Below are positions 45,172 to 54,701 of a DNA stretch of 64,000 bases, in pieces. The notes under the pieces are model-generated. The model was given only the letters and a program-made list of their open reading frames with translations. It had not been told where the DNA came from and searched no databases. Position 1 is the stretch's first letter, and each line of letters opens with the position of its first letter. The translations under genes were made by a program, and so were the position numbers. The stretch is from Hyphomicrobiales bacterium (GTDB taxonomy: Bacteria > Pseudomonadota > Alphaproteobacteria > Rhizobiales > Rhizobiaceae): assembly GCA_900466605.1 (NCBI GenBank), contig UBMU01000003.1, forward strand, positions 186,001 to 250,000, written 5' to 3'.

Positions 45172-46856
45172 GCGCATCGCTTTCCAACCTCAAGCCGGTC
45201 GTCAAGCTTTTCCTGACGGAACGCCGCCGCGGCCTGCTCCTCGGAGCTGCCCTTTCCGCAACCACGGTATCGGCAGGAATTGCCCTGCTCGGCCTCTCCG
45301 GCTGGTTCATCACGGCAGCCGGCATCGCCGGACTTTCGGCAGCAACGGTCGCGACCTTCGACGTCTTCATGCCGTCAGCCGGCATTCGCCTGCTCGCGCT
45401 CGGCCGGACGGCTTCGCGCTACGGCGAGCGGTTGACCACGCATGACGCAACGCTAAGCGTACTCGCCGCCCTGCGCGAACGCCTGTTTCGCGGATGGGCA
45501 GAACCCGGCGCCGCACGCGAGCTCGCACGCCGGCCCGCCCGCCTGCTCTTCCGGTTGACGGGCGACATCGATGCGCTCGATTCCCTTTACCTGCGTGTCC
45601 TGGTTCCGGCAGCCGTTGCTGTCGTCGCAGCACTTGCATCCTGCGTCGCCCTCGGCCTTATGAACCCACTCTTTGGACTGGCGGCAGGTGGCGCCCTGCT
45701 CGTCGCAGGTCTCGGCATCCCGCTGTTTGCCGGACGCCGGGCAACAAAGCATGCCCGTCGCCGCACCTACGGCATCGAGGCCATTCGCGCCCGCGCCATT
45801 GATCTCGTCGCCGGACAGACGGATTTGCTGATGGCCGGACGCCTCGATGCCCAACGTGCGGCAATTGCCGATGCAGACCGCTACGCCGCCAGTGCCGACG
45901 ATTGCCTGAACCGCATCGAAGCTTGTGTCACATTCGGGTTCGGCCTCACAACCACCGCTCTGCTCGCCGGTTCGCTGCTGACCGTTGGGGCGCTTGTAGA
46001 AGCAGGCACCATCAGCCCGCCGGTCGCAACGCTCGGTATCCTGATCGCTTTCGCTGCAGTCGAACCATTTGGCGCGCTACGCCGTGGCGCGATGGAGCTC
46101 GGTCGCACGCTTCTGGCTGCCGGCCGCATCGCGCCTCGCCTGTCGGCGGATGAAGATGTCCACCGTAACGGCGCGCCGCTTCCGGGGTTTGCGTTTTGTA
46201 TGAACCGGGTCAGTGCCAGCTATGACGCAAGTACGCCGGTGCTTCACAGCGTCGACCTCGCCCTGAAAGCGGGCGAGAAGCTGGCACTTGTCGGCACCAG
46301 CGGTGCGGGCAAATCGACCTTGCTCTCGCTCCTTGCTGCCGAAATGCGCGCCAGGCAGGGAGTCGTTGAATGCCTCGACGTCACCCTGCTCACGCAGCGC
46401 ACCGAGCTTTTCCAGGACAGTCTCCGCGGCAATCTCCAACTCGCAAATCCCGATGCAAGCGACGCTGTGTTGCACGAGGCGCTCGCTGCCGCCGGCCTCC
46501 TTCAGGATGTCGCCGCACTGCCGCGCGGCCTCGAGACCCAACTTGGCGAAGGCGGCATGGGGCTCTCGGGTGGCCAATCGCGCCGCCTCGCGCTCGCCCG
46601 CCTGTTCCTCCGCGACACGCCACTCTGGCTGCTGGACGAACCAACGGAGGGCCTCGACGGCGCAACCGCGCGCGACGTCATGACCCGTCTGGCCGATAGA
46701 GCGGAGGGACGCTCGCTCGTCATCGCCACGCATATTCGTCGCGAGGCAGCAATCGCAGATGTCATCGCCGTCATGGAGGACGGGCGCATCGTAGAAGTTT
46801 CACGCCGTGGAGAGGCGGCGTTCGAAAAGGCTTTGAATCGGCTGAGACCGGACTGA
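45168..46856 (+). CDS. cydC: thiol-exporting ABC transporter subunit CydC
   Basis: 562-residue partner of CydD with the same build: six-helix membrane domain (GLLLGAALSATTVSAGIALLGLSGWFITAAG in parts: LLGLSGWFITAAGIAG), then ATPase with Walker A GTSGAGKST near 380, signature LSGGQSRRLALARL and Walker B PLWLLDEPTEGLD. Start overlaps the cydD stop (ATGA). The two form the heterodimeric exporter in the inner membrane. Confidence 0.94.
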   Translation: MSASLSNLKPVVKLFLTERRRGLLLGAALSATTVSAGIALLGLSGWFITAAGIAGLSAATVATFDVFMPSAGIRLLALGRTASRYGERLTTHDATLSVLAALRERLFRGWAEPGAARELARRPARLLFRLTGDIDALDSLYLRVLVPAAVAVVAALASCVALGLMNPLFGLAAGGALLVAGLGIPLFAGRRATKHARRRTYGIEAIRARAIDLVAGQTDLLMAGRLDAQRAAIADADRYAASADDCLNRIEACVTFGFGLTTTALLAGSLLTVGALVEAGTISPPVATLGILIAFAAVEPFGALRRGAMELGRTLLAAGRIAPRLSADEDVHRNGAPLPGFAFCMNRVSASYDASTPVLHSVDLALKAGEKLALVGTSGAGKSTLLSLLAAEMRARQGVVECLDVTLLTQRTELFQDSLRGNLQLANPDASDAVLHEALAAAGLLQDVAALPRGLETQLGEGGMGLSGGQSRRLALARLFLRDTPLWLLDEPTEGLDGATARDVMTRLADRAEGRSLVIATHIRREAAIADVIAVMEDGRIVEVSRRGEAAFEKALNRLRPD

Positions 46857-46932
46857 GCCAACCCGCATGACCGCCCGGCAATCCGGCCTGGCGGAAACTC
46901 TTCATACCCCGTGGGGCCGTGGGAGAAAGACA

Positions 46933-48513
46933 ATGGAACTAGACATAGTTGCGCTATCGCGCTTCCAATTTGCGCTAACCGCGCTTTACCACTTTTTATT
47001 CGTGCCTTTGACGCTCGGACTGTCAGTGCTGCTCGCCATCATGGAAACCGTCTATGTCATGACGGGCCGCCAGATCTGGCGACAGATGACGAAGTTCTGG
47101 GGCGTACTATTCGGTATCAACTTCGCGATCGGCGTCGCAACTGGCATCGTCATGGAGTTCCAGTTCGGCATGAACTGGAGCTACTACAGCTATTACGTCG
47201 GCGACATCTTCGGGGCGCCGCTGGCCATTGAAGGGCTGATGGCCTTCTTCCTCGAGGCGACCTTCGTCGGCCTGTTCTTCTTCGGTTGGGACAAGCTCTC
47301 GAAGGTCGGTCACCTGGTGGCGACATGGTGCGTGGCGCTGGGTTCCAACTTCTCGGCTCTGTGGATTCTGATCGCCAACGGCTGGATGCAGAACCCCGTC
47401 GGCTCGGCGCTCAATCCGCAGACGATGCGCATGGAGGTGACCAGCTTCTTCGACGTGGTCTTCAACCCCGTTGCCCAGGCAAAGTTCGTCCACACGGTTT
47501 CGGCCGGCTATGTCTGCGCGTCGATCTTCGTGCTCGGCGTCTCGGCCTGGTACCTGCTGAAGGGGCGCCATATCGAGATCGCCAAGCGTTCGATGACGGT
47601 TGCCGCATCCTTCGGCCTTGCATCGGCCCTGTCCGTTGTCGTTCTCGGTGACGAAAGCGGCTATCTCGCAACCGAAAACCAGAAGATGAAGCTCGCCGCC
47701 ATCGAGGCCATGTGGAAGACCGAGCCGGCGCCCGCCGCCTTCACCGCCTTCGGCTTCCCCGATCAGGAAGCACGCGAAACCCACTTTGCCGTCCACATTC
47801 CCTGGGTCATGGGCCTCATCGGCACACGCTCGCTGACCACCGAGATCCCCGGCATCGACAAGCTCGAGCAGCAGGCGGAGGTCCGTATCCGCGAGGGCAT
47901 CAAGGCCTACGACGCGCTGATGCAGATCCGCGCTTCGGCAAAGCCAGACGCCATCGCACCGCAGATTCGCTCGTCCTTCGAGGACCTCGGGCATCAGCTC
48001 GGCTACGGGCTGCTGCTGAAGCGCTATGTCGACGATCCGCGTCAGGCAACCGATGCACAGATCGCCCAGGCCGCACGCGACACCATTCCGCATGTGCCGA
48101 CGCTCTTCTGGTCGTTCCGCATCATGGTCGGGCTCGGCATGTTCTTCATTGTCCTGACGGCGGCCTTCTTTTGGCTCTCGGCACGGCGCCACCTAGACAA
48201 GTACCCTCTCCTGCTGAAGATTGCCGTCTTCGCCATCCCGCTTCCATTCATCGCCATCGAAGCCGGCTGGATCGTTGCTGAAATCGGACGCCAGCCGTGG
48301 GTCATCGAAGGCGTGCTGCCGACAGCAATGGCGGTATCGAGCCTTGGTGCAAGCACCGTACTCATGACCATCGTCGGCTTTGCCGTCCTCTACACCGCGC
48401 TGATTATCGTCGAGATGACGCTGATGATCCGCGCCATCCAGAAGGGACCGGCACCGGACGATGAGCCGGAAGCCGAGCTTATTTCCGAAACCCTCGTTCC
48501 CGCGGCGGAGTGA
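46933..48513 (+). CDS. cydA: cytochrome bd oxidase subunit I
   Basis: 526-residue membrane subunit that oxidises quinol and holds haems b558, b595 and d. The axial histidine of b595/d is in LYHFLFVPLTLG (H20); the b558 ligands are in KFVHTVSAGYV and FWSFRIMVGLGM. The quinol (Q) loop is present (GDESGYLATENQKMKLAAIEAMW in parts: YLATENQKMKLAAIEAMW) and of the normal length. GRQPWVIEGVLPT is conserved near the C-terminus. ATG at 46933 with GGGAGAAAG upstream; the frame opens 22 codons earlier without an RBS. Confidence 0.97.
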   Translation: MELDIVALSRFQFALTALYHFLFVPLTLGLSVLLAIMETVYVMTGRQIWRQMTKFWGVLFGINFAIGVATGIVMEFQFGMNWSYYSYYVGDIFGAPLAIEGLMAFFLEATFVGLFFFGWDKLSKVGHLVATWCVALGSNFSALWILIANGWMQNPVGSALNPQTMRMEVTSFFDVVFNPVAQAKFVHTVSAGYVCASIFVLGVSAWYLLKGRHIEIAKRSMTVAASFGLASALSVVVLGDESGYLATENQKMKLAAIEAMWKTEPAPAAFTAFGFPDQEARETHFAVHIPWVMGLIGTRSLTTEIPGIDKLEQQAEVRIREGIKAYDALMQIRASAKPDAIAPQIRSSFEDLGHQLGYGLLLKRYVDDPRQATDAQIAQAARDTIPHVPTLFWSFRIMVGLGMFFIVLTAAFFWLSARRHLDKYPLLLKIAVFAIPLPFIAIEAGWIVAEIGRQPWVIEGVLPTAMAVSSLGASTVLMTIVGFAVLYTALIIVEMTLMIRAIQKGPAPDDEPEAELISETLVPAAE

Positions 48514-48519
48514 TCCATC

Positions 48520-49674
48520 ATGATCCTGCACGAACTCATAGACTACGACATCCTGCGCTTGATCTGGTGGCTGCTCCTCGGCGTGCTGCTGATCGGCTTC
48601 GCGGTGACAGACGGCTTCGACCTCGGCGTCGGCACGCTGCTACCCTTCGTTGCCAAGACGGATACGGAGCGCCGTGTCGCCATCAATACGATCGGCCCTG
48701 TCTGGGAAGGAAACCAAGTCTGGCTGATCCTCGGCGGCGGCGCCATCTTCGCCGCCTGGCCACCGCTTTATGCGGTCTCCTTCTCGGGCTTCTACCTTGC
48801 TATGTTTGCGATCCTGCTCGCGCTCATCCTGCGGCCCGTCGCCTTCAAGTACCGCTCGAAGCGTGAAAGCGCCCGCTGGCGGAGCAACTGGGACATTGCG
48901 CTATTCATTGGCGGCTTCGTACCATCGCTAATCTTCGGCGTCGCCGTCGGCAACGTGCTGCAGGGCGTGCCTTTCCGCTTTGATCCGGCTGACATGCGCA
49001 TCTTCTACGAAGGGACGTTCTTCGGTCTGTTGAACCCCTATGCCCTGCTTTGCGGGTTGCTGTCCGTCGCCATGCTGGTTCTGCACGGCGCCGCATGGTT
49101 GGTCCTCAAGGCGAGCGGTCCGGTCGCCGAACGGGCAAGACGTTACGGAAGCCTTGCCGCGCTTGCCGTGCTCATCCTCTTCGCCCTTGGCGGGATATTC
49201 CTGGCAATCGGCGTGAGCGGCTACAGCATCACGAGCGAGATAAACCCGACCGGCCCATCGAACCCACTCTTCAAGACGGCAACACATGACGGCTCGTGGC
49301 TCGCCAACTACAGCACCTACTCATGGATGCTGATTGCGCCGATCCTCGGCTTTGCCGGGGCCGCGGCGGCCTTGGTTGCCCTGCGGGCGAAATGGGAGGT
49401 TGCGGCGCTGCTCTTCAGCAAGCTGTCGATCTTCGGCATCATTTCCACCGTCGGCCTCTCGATGTTCCCGTTCATCCTGCCTTCGTCGCTCGAGCCCAAC
49501 TCGAGTCTGACGGTATGGGATGCATCGTCGAGCCATTCCACTCTGTTCACGATGCTCGTCGTCACGGTGATCTTCCTGCCGATCATCTTGGCCTACACGG
49601 CCTGGGTCTACAAAGTCCTCTGGGGCAAGGTCGACGAGAAGACAGTCACAGACAAAAGCGGCCACGCCTACTGA
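48520..49674 (+). CDS. cydB: cytochrome bd oxidase subunit II
   Basis: 384-residue subunit with about eight to nine membrane helices, partner of CydA in the oxidase. Starts MILHELIDYDILRLIWWLLLG, with FDLGVGTLLPF, GPVWEGNQVWLILGGGAIFAAWPP and SGFYLAMFAILLALILRPVAF typical of CydB (VWEGNQVWLILGGG is diagnostic). Six bases after cydA and 12 before cydX. Confidence 0.97.
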   Translation: MILHELIDYDILRLIWWLLLGVLLIGFAVTDGFDLGVGTLLPFVAKTDTERRVAINTIGPVWEGNQVWLILGGGAIFAAWPPLYAVSFSGFYLAMFAILLALILRPVAFKYRSKRESARWRSNWDIALFIGGFVPSLIFGVAVGNVLQGVPFRFDPADMRIFYEGTFFGLLNPYALLCGLLSVAMLVLHGAAWLVLKASGPVAERARRYGSLAALAVLILFALGGIFLAIGVSGYSITSEINPTGPSNPLFKTATHDGSWLANYSTYSWMLIAPILGFAGAAAALVALRAKWEVAALLFSKLSIFGIISTVGLSMFPFILPSSLEPNSSLTVWDASSSHSTLFTMLVVTVIFLPIILAYTAWVYKVLWGKVDEKTVTDKSGHAY

Positions 49675-49686
49675 AGGAGAAAGACG

Positions 49687-49797
49687 ATGTGGTATTTCGC
49701 ATGGATCCTCGGCCTGCCCCTGGCCGCCGCCTTCGCTGTCCTCAATGCCATGTGGTATGAGCTGATGGACGACGAAGCAAAGAAGCGAAAGCAGTAA
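49687..49797 (+). CDS. cydX: cytochrome bd small subunit CydX
   Basis: 36-residue single-span membrane peptide, [20 protein letters not shown] followed by [16 protein letters not shown]. The W-Y-F-A-W-I-L-G start and acidic-then-basic tail are the CydX pattern. AGGAG lies upstream (49674-49680 region, GAAGGAGAAAGACG). It stabilises the haem site of the oxidase in bacteria where it has been tested. Last gene of the operon. Confidence 0.93.
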   Translation: MWYFAWILGLPLAAAFAVLNAMWYELMDDEAKKRKQ

Positions 49798-49822
49798 CTG
49801 CTTCGCCTTTCAGCAAACAATT

Positions 49823-49852
49823 GAGGGACGCGCTCCAAGGGGCGCGTCCCTC
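49823..49852 (+). terminator. terminator-like hairpin after cydX
   Basis: Perfect 11-bp stem GAGGGACGCGC/GCGCGTCCCTC with an 8-base loop, 26 bases after the cydX stop; no long U tract. Confidence 0.7.
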
Positions 49853-49945
49853 TGCATGGATAAGAATCTCTGCTGTAGTATTCCTTTAGTACCCATGTAT
49901 TTGCCGCCCTTGCTAAGTTCCTCCGGTTGGTTTTGGGAGGAACAG

Positions 49946-50542
49946 ATGCCAGCTTCAAAAATTCTGATGATTACCGGCGACTTCACCGAGGACTACGAGA
50001 CGATGGTCCCGTTCCAGACGCTGCTCGCTTGCGGCTATACCGTCCATGCAGTCTGCCCTGGCAAGAATGCCGGCGAGACTGTCGCAACCGCCATCCACGA
50101 TTTCGAAGGCGATCAGACCTATTCCGAAAAGCGTGGCCACAACTTTGCGCTGAACGCCACCTTCTCCAGCATTCGCGCTGAAGACTACGACGCACTGGTC
50201 ATCCCAGGCGGCCGCGCGCCGGAATACCTGCGCCTCAACCCCGACGTCATCAAAGCCGTGCAGCACTTCTTCGAGGCCGGCAAGCCGGTAGCTGCAATCT
50301 GCCACGGCGCCCAACTCCTGGCAGCGGCGGGAGTCCTGAAGGGGCGCACCTGCTCGGCCTACCCCGCCTGCCGTCCTGAAGTTGAACTCGCAGGCGGCAT
50401 CTATGCGGATATCGCCGTCAGCGACGCCGTCTCCGACGGGAACCTCGTCACCGCACCAGCATGGCCGGCTCACCCCTCATGGCTGCGGCAGTTCATGACT
50501 GTGCTTGACGCGTCGGCCCTGTTACAAACGAACGCCGCTTGA
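49946..50542 (+). CDS. DJ-1/PfpI-family protein
   Basis: 198-residue protein of the PfpI/DJ-1 superfamily. The nucleophile elbow AICHGAQLL puts Cys at 119 followed by His 120, and an acidic residue near the start (GDFTEDYE) completes the usual site. [16 protein letters not shown] is the other family mark. Members act as glyoxalases, deglycase-like or stress proteins; which one is open. ATG at 49946 with GGGAGGAAC upstream. Co-directional with the next small regulator-like gene 24 bases on. Confidence 0.88.
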   Translation: MPASKILMITGDFTEDYETMVPFQTLLACGYTVHAVCPGKNAGETVATAIHDFEGDQTYSEKRGHNFALNATFSSIRAEDYDALVIPGGRAPEYLRLNPDVIKAVQHFFEAGKPVAAICHGAQLLAAAGVLKGRTCSAYPACRPEVELAGGIYADIAVSDAVSDGNLVTAPAWPAHPSWLRQFMTVLDASALLQTNAA

Positions 50543-50566
50543 GGAAGCGAGCAAGGGAGGGACGAG

Positions 50567-50917
50567 ATGTGCGAGCTGTTTATCAAGGCGGACGCAAAGC
50601 TCTGGGAGAGTACCACGCGTTCGCTTCGCATCGACGGCATGGTGACGAGCGTTCGACTTGAGAATTTTTTCTGGTCGAAGCTCGAGGAAATCGCCCGGCG
50701 CGATCGCATGAACGTCATACAGCTGATTACCAAGCTCCATCACGAGTCCATCGATGCCGGCCACGATCTCGGGAACTTTACTTCGTTCCTTAGGGTCTGC
50801 TGTGCACGCTATCTCGACCTCGAGCTGACGGGAGATATCCCGGCGGACGTCAACCAACCAATCTCCGGACTGAATGCTCCGGCGATCCTCGTTCGTGAGC
50901 GGGAAAAATACCACTGA
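50567..50917 (+). CDS. ribbon-helix-helix domain protein
   Basis: 116-residue protein. MVTSVRLENFFWSKLEEIARRDRMNVIQLITKLHHE fits a ribbon-helix-helix DNA-binding unit (VTSVRLENFFWSKLEEIA as strand and helix 1), and NFTSFLRVCCARYLDL a second helix. It starts MCELFIKADAKLW with AGGGAGGGA upstream. Target unknown; the PfpI gene is 24 bases upstream. Converges on the fRMsr gene, which ends 13 bases away. Confidence 0.78.
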   Translation: MCELFIKADAKLWESTTRSLRIDGMVTSVRLENFFWSKLEEIARRDRMNVIQLITKLHHESIDAGHDLGNFTSFLRVCCARYLDLELTGDIPADVNQPISGLNAPAILVREREKYH

Positions 50918-50929
50918 GCGCGTGACGGC

Positions 50930-51427
50930 TTAGTAGCTTGCCTCAACGAAAATCCGTGCCAGAGCTTCGACACCGGCTTGATCGTCGGCGTCGAAGCGCG
51001 ACGCCGAAGGGCTGTCGAGATCGATGACGCCCAGGATCTTGCCGTTGTGATGAAGCGGCACGACGAGTTCCGAGCGTGAGGCGGCATCACATGCAATATG
51101 CCCCGGAAACGCATGGACGTCCTCGACAAGGATCGAAGTCCCTTTCTCGACAGCAGTACCGCAGACCCCGCGGCCAACCGCGATGCGAACGCACGCGGCC
51201 CGACCCTGGAACGGCCCGAGAACCAGCTCCTTTTCGGATTTCAGGAAATAGAAGCCTGCCCAGTTCAGATCCGGCATCATCTCAAACATGAGAGCCGACG
51301 TGTTCGCAGCATTGGCGATCGTGTCGGTTTCGCCATGCAGCAAGCCCTTCAGCTGCTGGCAAAGCTCTCCGTAGAAATCGACCTTGTTGGCGGAATTTAT
51401 CGTCGCGGCTTGAAACATATCCGTCAT
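50930..51427 (-). CDS. msrC: free methionine-R-sulfoxide reductase (GAF type)
   Basis: 165-residue GAF-domain enzyme that reduces free L-methionine-R-sulfoxide. The three cysteines C79, C89 and C113 (ACVRIAVGRGVCGTA and HIACDAASRSE) have exactly the 10- and 24-residue spacing of the fRMsr active site, and LNWAGFYF, VGRGVCG and GVIDLDSP are conserved. Cytosolic. Monocistronic, opposite to the ribbon-helix-helix gene. Confidence 0.92.
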   Translation of the reverse strand: MTDMFQAATINSANKVDFYGELCQQLKGLLHGETDTIANAANTSALMFEMMPDLNWAGFYFLKSEKELVLGPFQGRAACVRIAVGRGVCGTAVEKGTSILVEDVHAFPGHIACDAASRSELVVPLHHNGKILGVIDLDSPSASRFDADDQAGVEALARIFVEASY

Positions 51428-51797
51428 CGCTTCTGTTTACGTGGTGAGCGTCGATATAGTGCCAGACATGCCGATTGCCAAACGCAATCGCGATGGGCAG
51501 GATGCATTGCGATGTCACTACATGGTGATAGTTCTCGCCACCCATCTTGTCGGTGAATAATCCGACTCTATGTAGAGCATTGTCGCGACCTATTGTGGAT
51601 CGCGAACCAAGCCGGCCGGCAGCTGCGGTTTGCGCGCACGGCGATACAGGGCGACGGTCAGGTAAATCGCCTGCCGCCCCTCATTGTTAGGGCATTCCGA
51701 AGAGCGGAGCAGCTATCTCTACCGGAGGCTGCCATGAAATCATGAACCGCTTCGGCTGGACAGATAGATCCATTGATTTCAAGCAGAGGTAAGAACA
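51428..51797. other. 370-base region, no gene seen
   Basis: Intergenic between the divergent msrC and small hypothetical genes. I see no long palindrome, terminator or credible frame. Confidence 0.5.
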
Positions 51798-52058
51798 ATG
51801 ACACCGGAAGACAGACGGGCGGTCTTTAGCCACCGCCAGATAGCGGCAATCATTGAAGGCATCATGCAGGAAGATGGTACCGAGGAGCCAATCACGGGAA
51901 AGTCGCTTGGCGAGGCGATCCTCTACGTTTCGGAAGAAGCGGCAACCAGCGCATCCAGCGCCCATGTCATTTACGGCGAGAACGGCTCGCTTAGCTACAC
52001 CGATTGCCTGAGCGTTTACCGCGACTACGCCATGGCTCTTCGCCAGACACCGAACTGA
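51798..52058 (+). CDS. small hypothetical protein, 86 aa
   Basis: 86 residues, starting [20 protein letters not shown], acidic, soluble, no signal. AGAGGTAAG lies upstream of the ATG and codon use matches neighbours, so I think it is real. The family is not recognised. It lies 62 bases upstream of the Nudix gene on the same strand. Confidence 0.6.
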   Translation: MTPEDRRAVFSHRQIAAIIEGIMQEDGTEEPITGKSLGEAILYVSEEAATSASSAHVIYGENGSLSYTDCLSVYRDYAMALRQTPN

Positions 52059-52120
52059 GACGCCGCGCTGGGCGCCTCAAGCCCAGCGCTCCTCCCGATA
52101 AGCACAAGGATGCAGTCGAT

Positions 52121-52606
52121 ATGGCGAAGCGAAGTGCAGGCCTGCTGATTTATCGGCTCCATGATGGTAGCTACGAGGTTCTCTTGGTGCATCCGGGGGG
52201 ACCCTACTGGGCGAAGAAGGACATCGGCGCCTGGTCGATTCCCAAGGGTCTTGTCGAAGAGGACGAAGACGAACTCGATGCGGCCCGACGCGAGGCCCGC
52301 GAAGAGTTGGGCATAGACGTCGGCGGCAGCTTTCATCATCTTGGGGAATACAAGCAACCCGGCAGCAAGATCGTTGTTGCCTGGGCCGTCGAGGCCGACA
52401 TCGACCTGGAGGCAGTTGCCAGCAATCACTTTCGGATGGAGTGGCCGCCACGCTCAGGAGTGATGGCGGAATTTCCGGAAGTCGATCGCGCCGAATGGTT
52501 CACGCTGGCAGATGCAGAGCGTAAGATCCTGAAAGGCCAGCAACCGCTCCTTGTGGATTTCCTTCGGCGCCGATCGCAGAGCCCCCTGGAGGCCTACGTA
52601 AGCTGA
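52121..52606 (+). CDS. Nudix hydrolase
   Basis: 161-residue hydrolase of nucleoside-diphosphate-linked compounds. The complete Nudix box GX5EX7REUXEEXGU runs from [21 protein letters not shown] to GI (REAREELGI), holding the metal-binding glutamates. N-terminal [23 protein letters not shown] suggests the MutT/diadenosine-type branch. The ATG at 52121 has AAGGA ten bases upstream; longer frames upstream are not coding. Substrate cannot be assigned. Confidence 0.9.
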   Translation: MAKRSAGLLIYRLHDGSYEVLLVHPGGPYWAKKDIGAWSIPKGLVEEDEDELDAARREAREELGIDVGGSFHHLGEYKQPGSKIVVAWAVEADIDLEAVASNHFRMEWPPRSGVMAEFPEVDRAEWFTLADAERKILKGQQPLLVDFLRRRSQSPLEAYVS

Positions 52607-52720
52607 GACTGGCGACAGCCGAGCTTGCGATTGTGCATGGCAGCTATTCGCAATCGGCTCTCGCTTTGCCGCCGACGGTCCGTCACATTGAGAATACCCT
52701 CCTTCGGACGAATCTGATTC

Positions 52721-53707
52721 ATGACAGCCCCTTCTTCAGCCCTGCGCGGTGTTCTCGTCGCGTTCGGAGCCTATGCCGTGTTTGCCTTCAGCGATGCGTC
52801 GATCAAGATCCTGCATGGCGGCGTGCCTGCCTATCAAATCGCCTTCATCGGCGCGCTGTTTGGCTGTGCGGCATTGCCCTTTATCAAAGGCAGAGATGAT
52901 TCCTGGCTGGATATCGTCAGAAGCACGAACCGCACTCTCTGGCTGCTGAGGTTCGTGTGCGGCGCGATTGGAGCAATCGCTTCGATTATCACATTCACCA
53001 AGCTTCCGATGGCTGAGGCTTTCTGTCTGCTGTTTCTTCTGCCTTCCTTCGTGACCATTCTGTCCGTCATTTTCCTCAGGGAAGACGTACGCTGGCAACG
53101 CTGGGCCGCCGTCATCGTCGGCTTCATCGGCGTTCTGATCGTGCTGCGTCCAGGCTTCCGTGAGTTATCCGGTGGGCATCTTGCGGCAGCAATCGGTGGC
53201 CTGGTTGCAGCAATCTCGATCGTCATCATGCGAAAGATGGGACCGGCCGAAAAGCGCCTTTCGTTGTATGGCGCGGCGCTGCTCGGCACACTCGCCGTCA
53301 GCGGCATCCTGATGCTTTCGGAGATGGTCGTTCCGAGCCCTCGTCAGTGGCTCTTCATCGCGAGCTATGGCCTGCTCGGTGCGGCGGGCAACGTGCTGTT
53401 GATGACCGCCGCCAGGCTGGCACCGGCAAACCTGGTTGCCCCTCCTCAATACAGCCAGATGCTGTGGGCAATCGCGTTTGGGTATCTGATTTTCGACGAC
53501 ACCATCGACCTTCCGATGGCTGCCGGCATTGTTCTCATCGTCTGCTCGGGCTTGCTGACGCTGGCGCGGGAGAAGAAGCGTGGTACGCCGCTGCCACGGG
53601 CCGTCGTTTCGGCCGACAACCAAGCGCCGCTTGCAACATCTGTCGACGAGACCGGCGATGTGGAGCGACCAGCCCAAACGGCACCGCACGCGATTTCTCA
53701 CGCCTAA
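52721..53707 (+). CDS. EamA/DMT-family transporter
   Basis: 328-residue inner-membrane protein with about ten transmembrane helices in two EamA repeats: ALRGVLVAFGAYAVFAFSDASIKIL opens the first, and AAAIGGLVAAISIVIMRKMG opens the second. Short hydrophilic C-terminus. Drug/metabolite exporter of unknown substrate. The start at 52721 lacks a good RBS but marks the fold start. A strong bidirectional terminator begins within its stop codon. Confidence 0.87.
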   Translation: MTAPSSALRGVLVAFGAYAVFAFSDASIKILHGGVPAYQIAFIGALFGCAALPFIKGRDDSWLDIVRSTNRTLWLLRFVCGAIGAIASIITFTKLPMAEAFCLLFLLPSFVTILSVIFLREDVRWQRWAAVIVGFIGVLIVLRPGFRELSGGHLAAAIGGLVAAISIVIMRKMGPAEKRLSLYGAALLGTLAVSGILMLSEMVVPSPRQWLFIASYGLLGAAGNVLLMTAARLAPANLVAPPQYSQMLWAIAFGYLIFDDTIDLPMAAGIVLIVCSGLLTLAREKKRGTPLPRAVVSADNQAPLATSVDETGDVERPAQTAPHAISHA

Positions 53708-53750
53708 AAAGAAACCGCCTTTGTCGAGGTCGACAAAGGCGGTTTCTTTT
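53707..53750. terminator. strong bidirectional terminator
   Basis: Perfect 21-bp inverted repeat (53707-53727 with 53730-53750) with A-rich left and T-rich right ends, so it serves both the EamA gene and the convergent small exported gene. Confidence 0.9.
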
Positions 53751-53777
53751 ATTCTCCGAGTCTGACGATCGTGACCG

Positions 53778-54128
53778 TTAGCGGCGCAGGACCGGGCAGC
53801 CGCGAACATTTCCGAAGCTGATTTCATCCGCGCCGCGACGTGTCCAACCCTCGACGATCACACGGCGAGGCGTGACGTCGACCACGCGTGCACGACGGAA
53901 GCCGTAGTCGCGTGCGATGTCCTCTGCAAGCCGCGGATCACAGCCACGCGGACGCGGCGGCGGACGATTGTAGTCAGGCGGTGGCGGGCGATAGTAACCG
54001 GGAGGCGGTGGTGGGCGGCCACTACCAATGTAAACGTCTACCTGGGCGGAAGCCGGAGCAGCTACCCCGGCAACAGTGCCGACAGCGAGCAACGTTGCAA
54101 GGCCCGCCTTGGCCAAAAATTGCATCAT
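53778..54128 (-). CDS. small exported Pro-rich protein, paralogue 1
   Basis: 116 aa. Signal peptide at about 1-27 (LLAVGTVAGVAAPASAQVD), a Pro-rich linker (SGRPPPPPGYYRPPPP and more), then a folded C-terminal domain with two cysteines: CDPRLAEDIARDYG and VVDVTPRRVIVEGWTRRGADEISFGNVRGCPVLRR (TPRRVIVEGWTRRG and NVRGCP). The two cysteines could pair. The ATG at 54128 follows GGAGAAC. It is paralogous to the next gene upstream, suggesting tandem duplication. Function unknown. Confidence 0.8.
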   Translation of the reverse strand: MMQFLAKAGLATLLAVGTVAGVAAPASAQVDVYIGSGRPPPPPGYYRPPPPDYNRPPPRPRGCDPRLAEDIARDYGFRRARVVDVTPRRVIVEGWTRRGADEISFGNVRGCPVLRR

Positions 54129-54298
54129 CGAAAGTTCTCCATCGGGGTGCGGCACAGCCCATCCCCATTCGATACACTCTTGCCGGCAAGGTCAGGTCCA
54201 ACCTTTCCGGATTTGCGCATTCATATGCGATTCGCACAAAGCAGGCTGAAAATGGCGCGGCCAAGGCAAGTCGAGGGCGTCATTGTGGACGACGCCGA

Positions 54299-54601
54299 TC
54301 AGCGGCGGATGAGCGGGCAACCCCTAACGTTGGCGAAGACCATCTGGTCCCAGCCTCGATAATTGCGACCGGAAACGACAACGCGCCGCGGTGTAACATT
54401 GGTAAGGCGGGCATAGCGCAGCCCCGTCCAACGCGCCTTCTGAACGGCCTGCCCGGGCGAGCAGGCATACGCCGGGCGGTATTGAACATTGACAGCAGGC
54501 TCATGCCGCCATCCAGAAGCTGAAGCAGTCGGAGTACCGAACGGAATGGAGGCCAGAGCGATAAGGGCGGCAAACGAAGCCTTGGCAATGAAATGGGTCA
54601 T
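54299..54601 (-). CDS. small exported protein, paralogue 2
   Basis: 100 aa. Signal peptide (FIAKASFAALIALASIPFG, ending TASAS), no Pro-rich linker, then the same C-terminal module: ACSPGQAVQKARWTGLRYAR and LTNVTPRRVVVSGRNYRGWDQMVFANVRGCPLIRR (TPRRVVVSGRNYRG and NVRGCPLIRR). About half the C-terminal residues match the neighbour. ATG at 54601 with GAGAGC upstream. Both genes run on the minus strand with separate upstream regions, so they are separately transcribed relatives. Confidence 0.8.
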   Translation of the reverse strand: MTHFIAKASFAALIALASIPFGTPTASASGWRHEPAVNVQYRPAYACSPGQAVQKARWTGLRYARLTNVTPRRVVVSGRNYRGWDQMVFANVRGCPLIRR

Positions 54602-54701
54602 GATACTGCTCTCAAACGATTTCTCCAACTCCAAAGCGGGATTGTGCAGACCATAACCCTATGAAAATGAATGATCTTCGAACCGGCCGTTCAGTTTCGG
54701 T

